Of a stretch of 64,000 bases of DNA, positions 11,515 to 19,900 are shown piece by piece (positions within the stretch are counted from its first letter, which is position 1; each line of letters starts with the position of its first letter). The notes beneath the pieces were generated by a model that was not told the origin of the DNA, searched no databases, and saw nothing but the letters and a program-made list of their open reading frames with translations. A program made the position numbers and the translations under genes. Source of the DNA: Bathynomus jamesi (taxonomy: Eukaryota > Arthropoda > Malacostraca > Isopoda > Cirolanidae); the NCBI GenBank assembly GCA_023014485.1, contig JAJOZX010000482.1, positions 1,157,501 through 1,221,500 on the forward strand. The letters run 5' to 3'.

Positions 11515-11810
11515 TAGCTCCGTGGGTAAATTGGCTGGATAGTGTTCAAATTTTGAAGGGTCCAGTTTCGATTCCTGCCGAGGCCGCGGGTTTAGTTGAA
11601 CTGGTCACGTACTCTGTAATTGCTCAGACTCAGCTGACCCTCGGAGTTCACGCTCACCCACTTCCTTGTGGAAAAACAGGAGTACTGGATGCTGCATGTT
11701 ACCTGTTTAAATCGCTAGCGTCCATGGCCCGATGGGTAACATCCTTTCCCTATAAACAAAGTAAAGACATCGAGGTCGGAGGATTCGAATCCCGATGATG
11801 CTAGTTAATA
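11515..11810 (+). mobile_element. tRNA-derived SINE-like sequence, two tRNA-like heads
   Basis: Two segments carry RNA polymerase III internal promoter look-alikes. The first has an A-box-like GGTAAATTGGCTGGATAG (about 11525) and a B-box-like GTTTCGATTCC (about 11566). The second has TGGCCCGATGGGTAAC (about 11726) and GGATTCGAATCCCG (about 11780). Neither folds into a credible mature tRNA by eye. A tRNA-headed SINE dimer or two adjacent SINEs fit best. An ATT microsatellite follows at about 11917-11952. Confidence 0.5.
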
Positions 11811-11916
11811 ATAATACAGTAATTAGAGCAATGGACCGCATTAGTTGGCCTGTGCCTGTTTCTGACCCTCCTCACTGACCATTATTACGTTCTTAGTTAT
11901 TAAATTTTAGACAAAA

Positions 11917-11952
11917 TATTATTATTATTATCATTATTATTATTATTATTAT
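11917..11952. repeat. ATT microsatellite
   Basis: Simple ATT run with one interruption, between the SINE-like sequence and RPL12 exon 12015-12125. Confidence 0.85.
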
Positions 11953-12014
11953 GATGAAGAGTGTAGGGCTCATTCGAGATTATCGTAGAGGTTAAGTATG
12001 TGTTTTCCTTGAAG

Positions 12015-12125
12015 GTCACAGTGAAATTGACAATTCAAAACCGTCAAGCGCAAGTAGAAGTGGTTCCTTCTGCGTCAGCTCTCCTCATCAGAGCTTTAAA
12101 AGAGCCTCATAGAGACAGAAAAAAG
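12015..12125 (+). CDS. RPL12: RPL12 coding exon (37 codons)
   Basis: 111 bp, phase 0 at both ends. Acceptor AG at 12013-12014, donor GT at 12126-12127. Confidence 0.92.
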
Positions 12126-12356
12126 GTAACGTTCATCATCGCCAAATAGGCATTAAAAATGAATAAATAAAGTTAATAACATTTGCATTCTAATTACTGA
12201 ACTATCAGATACACCATCTTAACAGATACTCACCAATACAACCATGAGATACAAATTAAAGGATCAACCAAGTATTTGGGTAAAGAGTTCGATTTAATGT
12301 CAGTTTTTGGACTGAAGGTTCCGCCTGGCCCAAAACCCATGAATTGTACATGCGTC

Positions 12357-12389
<33 letters not shown>

Positions 12390-15300
12390 TTGGGCATAAT
12401 TGAGGGCGAGTGTGTGATAATTCACAGATGTAGTGGGGTAATTTTTTTAGGTAATAATTTTGGTACCTCGGAACATTAAAAAAGTTATATAAAAAACTAT
12501 AAATACTAGTTTATTGTCGGAAAAAAAATTGCTTGCCATGATTAGATTACACTGGGGAACAAATTTCAATTTTTTGTCTATTGAATTAGATTTGACAGTT
12601 ACTTCTAGGTAATTTGGGTGCGCTAAGCACGAATTTTTACTCGGTTTTGCTCTATCAGGTCCTGATTTTGCTCAACACCCCTCCTCTTTCGTCGTATTCA
12701 TAAAAAGGTTTTTTTCTCAATACTCGCTAAGTCTTTTTGCAGTTACACATTATGCAACTAGGTTTTTATCTAGGTATTTGTACCTATTGTTATGGTATTG
12801 TTGTATTATGTATATTTTTATATGTAACACCCTAAAAATATTTTTAATTTTGTCATTTTTAACCCATTTTAATATTAGTAAATTAAGCTAAAAATATCAT
12901 AGAATTCTAAAATTTTCTCGAGCGTTCCTGTTCTCTGTAGAGTATTCTAGAGGGACAACTAAAATATATAAAAGCGACTCGTTTCCAGAGTTAATCAGTC
13001 AATTCAATCAGTCAGTCAGTCAGTCAGTCAGTCGAGTTAGTTAATTAAGTTTGGGCATTAACATAATTTTGAATTGGCATATGATTTAGTGAGTAATTTT
13101 GTCATCGTGATTTAATATAGTTGATTTAATTAGACGTAATTTATATTGTACCTACTCATCCGTGTTTCTAGTTTAATTTCATAGATTGTAAGTACCTATT
13201 TCATAATAAGTACCTATTTAAACTAATTTTTGTGTTTATATTTCAGATTTTCTTAAATTTATATGAATTAAGGGCTTTAAATACCTTTACAAATTGGCAG
13301 AACAATCAAGCAATATGTCATCAAGCACTAGAAAGTTCAAATGCAAAAACAACCCTGATTCCTTCTGTTATATATGTGGAAATTTTACACTTCCACATCA
13401 ACGAGCAAATATAACTGACTTCGTAAAAAGAGCTTACTTAGCTTATTTTGGCATAAAACTGGGGGACCAAGATAAATCGTGGGCTCCACATAAAGCCTGC
13501 ACTATATGCATTGAAAGACTGCGACATTGGACGAAGGGTTCGGATTCAAAAATACCTTTTGGAGTTCCGATGGTAAGTTTATGATTTCATAAAACTACGT
13601 AATTTAATCACTAGTATACTGTAACTTACCTAAATGTAATTGTAACTTAGGTACATAAACAAAAATTTACAGAAAATGTTTATAAGAATCTCAAATATTG
13701 CATAAGGTTGAAACACATAGAAATGTTAAATGTTTGGGTGATAACTTTTGATAAAATTCATAAAAACAAGTCTCTCGTCGCTTTTGTTAACGCTTTACAA
13801 TTTTTTTTCCATATCAGGTGTGGCGAGAGCCTACTAACCACGAGACCGATTGCTACCTTTGCTTTGTCAAGACTTCGGGCTTCACTAAGAAAAATAAACA
13901 TTGTATCGAGTACCCAAATTTCGACACCGCGATACGACCTGTGCTACATTCAAATGAGATCCCCATTCCAAAATTTAAGGGTCTGCCAACTCAAGAATTA
14001 GTTGAAGATGTTCCTGAAAATATTGTTATGCACTTTGAGGAGTCAGACACCGATTTTGACCCCAGCGTATTTGAAAGTCAAAACGATCCGCAAAAGTTTA
14101 ACCAGGCCGAGTTGAATGATCTTGTAAGGAATCTAAATTTGCCAAAAGAGGCTGCGGAAATTTTAGCTTCAAGACTTAAAGAGAAAAACTTGCTTACTTC
14201 AAACACATACATTTCATTTTACAGAAAAAGAGAAGAAGAACTTGTTAAATATTTTAGAACAGAGGATAGTTTAGTATATTGCTGCGACATAGTTGGTTTG
14301 TTAAAGAAGATGGGGGTTGAGTCTTACGATGCAAATGATTGGCGCTTGTTTTTAGACAGTTCGAAAAGAAGTCTTAAGTGTGTGTTGTTGCATAATGGCA
14401 ATCTATACGGCTCGATACCGATTGGGCACTCAACAAAATTAAAAGAAAAGTATGAACATATAGAAAAGGTTTTAAATCTTATCAAATATAGGGAGCACGA
14501 GTGGATCATATGTGTTGACTTAAAAATGGTTAATTTTCTGCTAGGACAACAAGGAGGGTATACTAAATATCCCTGCTTCCTTTGCTTATGGGACAGCAGA
14601 GCCAAGGAAGAACATTATTTCAAACAAATCTGGCCAGCACGAACATCACTTACTTCGGAGAAAAAAACGTAATTAATCCACCTTTAGTGAGCAGAGATAA
14701 AATCATATTTCCTCCTCTGCATATAAAACTAGGCCTCATTAAACAATATGTAAAAGCTTTAGATACGAACGGCGAGTGTTTCAAATACATAACTTCAAAA
14801 TTTCCAAGTTTAAGTTATGAAAAAATCAAGGCGGGAATTTTCGACGGTCCACAAATAAGAACAATGATTAAAGACAGCAATTTTCCTAATGTCATGAATG
14901 AACGCGAAAGAAATGGCTGGTTCTCATTCGTGGACTTGATAGAAAACCTTTTAGGCAATTATAGGGCAGATAACTACGAAGAAATCGTAAAAAAACTTTT
15001 AAGGGACTACAAAGAGTTAGGTTGCAATATGAGCATAAAAATGCATTTTTTGAATAGCCATCTTGACCAATTTCCAAGTAATTTAGGTGATGTAAGTGAC
15101 GAACAAGGGGAGAGATTCCACCAAGATATCAAAATTATGGAGGAACGGTACCAAGGCCGCTGGGATTCCCACATGATGGCTGATTACTGCTGGTGCTTGA
15201 AAAGAGACCTGCCATCAACAAGCAAATACGCTAGAAAGTCTTACAAAAGAAAATTTTTGCCACAGTGAAAGCTTCATATCTGTTTGTTTTTTTATTTTAA

Positions 15301-16901
15301 GTCATTTCTATCGTTATAATGTAATTTTACTGTAGTTTGAACTGCTTGTATTCATGAAACTTGAAAAAAAAATTTAACACATGACTTAATTTTTTAGTCC
15401 TAATTTGAAAAATCTGGAAAATGGCACATAGGCTGTCGACAAGAATCAGGACCTGATAGAGCCAAACCGAGTTGAAATTCGTATTCAGCGCACCCAAATT
15501 ACCTAGAATCAAGTGTCAGATATCATTCAATAAAATACGTGTTGCCCAGTGTTATGCAAGGCTAGTTGAGCGAGTACCTCACTATTTAATGACTTAAAGA
15601 AACCACTCTTCAAGCCTTCAGTTGCGTCTGAAACACTTATCATGCCCTTCTAGGTTCGATGGCACTTAGGTTAGGAGTAGGCTGACCATACGTACCGTTT
15701 TGAACGGGACAGTACCGTTTTGTATGGGTTTTTGTATGGGTTCTGTCACTGAAGAATAATTGTAAGCTCAATATGTTTATGTACTTACTTTTTCATGAAT
15801 ACAGAATATTACATAACCCCCGTCCCTTTTTTGCCATCCCAATGTCCCGTTTTTGTCTCAAGGAAATATGGTCAGCCTAGTTAGGAGTTAATATTCCGCA
15901 GTACAGTAGGGCTGAGCATTTCTCGCTCTCAAAAACTTGCAATCCCGGGATTAAAAAAATTAAATAAGGTTGAAGTACTGGAATAAATTAAATAACTAAA
16001 CAGAAAATTTCCTTTTATTGAACGAAAACATGCTTTGCTAAAAACTTTCTAGAGACTAATAAAACCGAAATTATTGATTTATTTGGATTATGACTTAAAA
16101 TAATGCTTTAAAAAGACACAGATGATCAATACTATTATCACTTAAAAATGTTCGGAGTTTTGTGATGAATAATCCTATAGCAGAAAATGCTCTTTCCCAC
16201 TCTAGTGAAGTTGGAGGGTTAAATTTTCTGTTTTATTACCAGTGGTTTCATAAACATTCATTTCTTTTATGATGTGCTTTACGTCGTATCTCAAATCTTG
16301 TTGCTCTGTGGTTCCCATTTCTTTCTGCACAACTGCATCAAATCTTTCTTCCAAGGACCTTTGATTTGAAGACGAGTCAGAGGAAAAGACTTCGAGTTCT
16401 AGTGTTGTATCAAAAAACTGTTGGGGTTCATTTACATCAGTACCTTCTGCCACTACGTCCGTCTCACTTTTTCTGAAAAGCCTGGCAAACAACTCTTTGG
16501 CAGTTGTTTGCAATGTTGTTGTTGTTGTTGGTTAGCCGATCAGCCCACCCTGATCAAGCAAGCCGGAGGTACGCAGGTAACCGATCGCCCTCTCCGGAGT
16601 GGACCAGAGGTTCAGCGCACTAGTGATGTTGCGTTGTGTTCTATGTTGTGCTAGAGCGGTACAGTCTGTCATAATGTGTTCGATTGTTTGTGGTGTGTCC
16701 TGGCACAGGTGGTAGGTGTCGTCTGTGGAATTGTCTAGTCTGTGTTTATATGTCTGTAAGTTGGAGTGATGTCCACATCGGAATCATACTAAGTTAACTC
16801 GATCCGATCTGCTCAGGCTGGTCTCTGACCTGTCAGTGGGTGGTGGATTCGCACCTAGGACCGCATTCAGACCGAGTCGTGTCAGTGCTTTGTGGGTTAG
16901 G

Positions 16902-16942
<41 letters not shown>

Positions 16943-19900
16943 TACTGTGTGATGTCTGTGGGGCATGGTATGGAATGGAGTATTTGGTTATAATGTCTCT
17001 CTGGTGTTACCTTAATGGTGCGAGGTATCGCTTCATGATTGTACATGTAGTGGCAAAGGTGTTGTGGGTTAGTTGTCGCTGCTGCCATGAATTGTGTTCC
17101 CCTCATGTCTAAATGTTCCCTAACTTTCAGTATTTTTGTTTCTGTGTGCAGGTGTTCTATTGGTGTTGTTTGAGTACATCCTGTAATGATACGAAGTGCG
17201 TTGTTTTGTATTGTCTGTAAGGTGTTTATGTGTGTGTTTGAGACAATGGGTACCCAGCATGGGCTAGCATAGTCCATAACTGAATGAATATATTGTTTGT
17301 ATATGAGTGATGTTGTTTCCTGTTGGTGTCCAAAGTTTGTGCCTGTTAGTACCCTAAGCGTGGTAAGTCTTGACGTACATTTGTTTTTAATGACCTGAAT
17401 ATGGTTTGCAAAAGATAATGATGTGTTGTATGTGACCCCAAGTATTTTGGTCCTGTGAGTGTGTGGAATGTTGGTGTTGTTTAGTGTAATCTGTGGAGTT
17501 ATCTGGTGTCCTTTTGTGTTGCTTTTTAGCAAGGTAATGGTTGATTTTGTGGGCGCTACTTTGAGTCTATTGTGTATGAGCCAGTCTTGTATGCTGTTTA
17601 TGTATGTTTGTAGGTTATTTGCAGCGGTATCGATGTTGTTGTGGGTGGATGTTAGAGTGATGTCATCTGCATATGATGATAAGGTAAGCTTGTTATCTAT
17701 GGGTGTTGGAATGTCATGCATGTATAAGGTGAACAGTGTTGGTAAGAAAACAGAGCCTTGAGGAACCCCGTTCAGAAAAAGCTTGTTTTTGGATGACTTG
17801 CCATTAAAGGTGACATGTGAGTATCTTCCTGAAAGATAGTTGTTCAGCCACCTTTTGGTGTTATTGTGCATGTTTGTGTTGAGTATTTTGTTTATGAGAG
17901 GGAAGCGTGGGATAGCATAAAATGTTTTACTAATGTCTATTGTTGCTAATAGTGTACGTTGAGCTGGTCGTCTGGAATTGATGCCATCCATGATGTGCTG
18001 CGTGAGGTTAGTGAGTAATGTCGTGGTTGGGTGGTGAGGTCTGAATCCATGTTGAGTAGGCGATAGTGGTATGTGTGGGTTGGTGATTTGTAAGATTAAT
18101 CTTTGTTACTTTGGAAGGTGTGCATAGTAAAGTAATGGGTCTATAGGAAGCTGGTTCTGTTGGATTTTTGTTTGGTTTGAGTAGTGTAATAATTTTACCT
18201 TGTTTCCATATGTCAGGAATAATATAGTGTTGGTATGAATATGTGCTGATGTTTGTGAGAGCTAGCCCTGTTGGCCTTGTGGGCCCAAGTGTTTAAGCTT
18301 TAAGGTGTATGTTAGATAGATATGTTGTCTTGTCCAGTAGCCTTCGAATTCTTAATGTTTTTGATGATCTTGGTGGTCTGGTCTGTATTAAAGGGTGTAA
18401 TGGTCGTGTCGAGTCTGTAGGTTTTCTTGTCTGGCTGTTTTCTGTCTGCGTGTTTCTGGTTGTTGTCTCTGTTTAAGCGACTTATCTTTGCGTAGTGATT
18501 AACTAGAATGTTAGCTTGTTGTGTATATGTTGGAATATTATTTTGGCTGCGACAGATAGCCGCGTGTGAGGTGTGAATGCCGCTGTTTGAGTGGGTAATG
18601 CTGTTTATAGTCTTGTATAGCCTGGATGTATCTGTGGAGTGGTTTAGTGTTATGAATTCCCTAAATGTTTCTGTTTGTTTTTCTTTAAGTTTGTTGTTTA
18701 TTTCTGTGTTGAGCTGTTGTATCTGCTGTTTTATGGCTTCTGTGTGTGGCGTTTGTGTGTTATGTTTGAGGTTGTTACGTTGCCTTATGAGGTGGGCTAT
18801 TTCTCTAGTGTAATTTGGGTTGTATTTTCTAATGTTGCCCTTGGATATGTATTTGTTTGCATTATTGATGATCTGATTAAATGTCTTGAGTGTTGTATTT
18901 ATGTTTATGATGGGTGTGCTGTTTAATGTGGTGAATTGTTCCTCAGTCTGTATTTTGAATTGTTCCTAATCAACTTTCTTGTAATTTCTGTAAGTGTGCC
19001 TAAGGCTGTTGGGGCAGTGTAGAACGTGTTGTAATGATGATGGGCAGGTGGTCTGATGACAGTTGTTTTTCTGTTTTGGGTGGCATCAGTGTAGCTAATG
19101 CTTTTACGTATGTAAGTGATAAGTCCACCCCCGTGATCCCCAGTACGATATTGACGGATCGCCGTGAAGTCAGGGATGGTGGGTGTTTTGTGTGTGCGTT
19201 TTAGTTTTGTTTCTTGTATAAGTGCTATGTGAATGTTTTGTTTGTGTACGAATTCCCTAAGCTGCATGATTTTATTTGTGAGGTCATCTACGCTGTACTG
19301 TAATATGTTAATATTATGCTTCTGTATGTGTCTCATGGTCCTATTGTGTCTATGTCTTTATGTATGGTGACATGTGTAAGTTGTAGTGGGGCCTGGATTA
19401 GTCTTAATGTCGCCGGAAAGTAATAGTAGTCCGGGGAGCACGCAATTGCTCCCCGTAAATGAAAAAAATAGCACATTTTTTCGAAGAAATGTATATCTCG
19501 AAAGCTGCTTATTTTGGAAAAAAAAAAACCGGACAGCAGATTCTGTTAAAATGCCTGAAAATACACGAAATAAATATTTTCTGGTATGTAATATCATTTT
19601 CTCTATTGTAACCTAACCTAACTTAACCTATAAAATTACACTTTTTTACACGCTTACTCTTACGGTCAGTACATTGCCTATTACAATAGAAAATATTTCA
19701 GTCTTTTCTATAATTACTCTTTTCCACAGTTTGGACATAGATTTTTTAATATCACACTGTGATTTGCAAAAAAAATCCCAAGCTTTATCTTCGTTTAAGG
19801 CAACAAGAGGAATTAAGTCCTCAAAGTCTATTTCACAACCGGCACAGTTCATGGTCACAGAAACACAGAAACAAAGAAACAATTATTTGCTGCCAATTTT

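Larger units (their letters stand above)
16514..19600 (-). mobile_element. Family D non-LTR element, copy 1, with GTT tail
   Basis: Minus-strand element ending in a (CAA)n tail (GTT run at 16513-16532 on +). From 5' to 3': a frame with a 2A-like motif (19388-19414), endonuclease start (19336-19200), RT (about 18480-17000) and a C-terminal zinc-type segment (about 16800-16630). It interrupts a hAT fragment. Copy 2 (45078-49275) shows that D1 lost the middle of its endonuclease by deletion. Clade within the I/Jockey/R1 assemblage is unresolved. Confidence 0.75.

Noticed and set aside
11515..11810. Two functional tRNA genes
   Set aside because: A- and B-box-like motifs are present but no cloverleaf with paired acceptor stems could be drawn; SINE heads are more likely.
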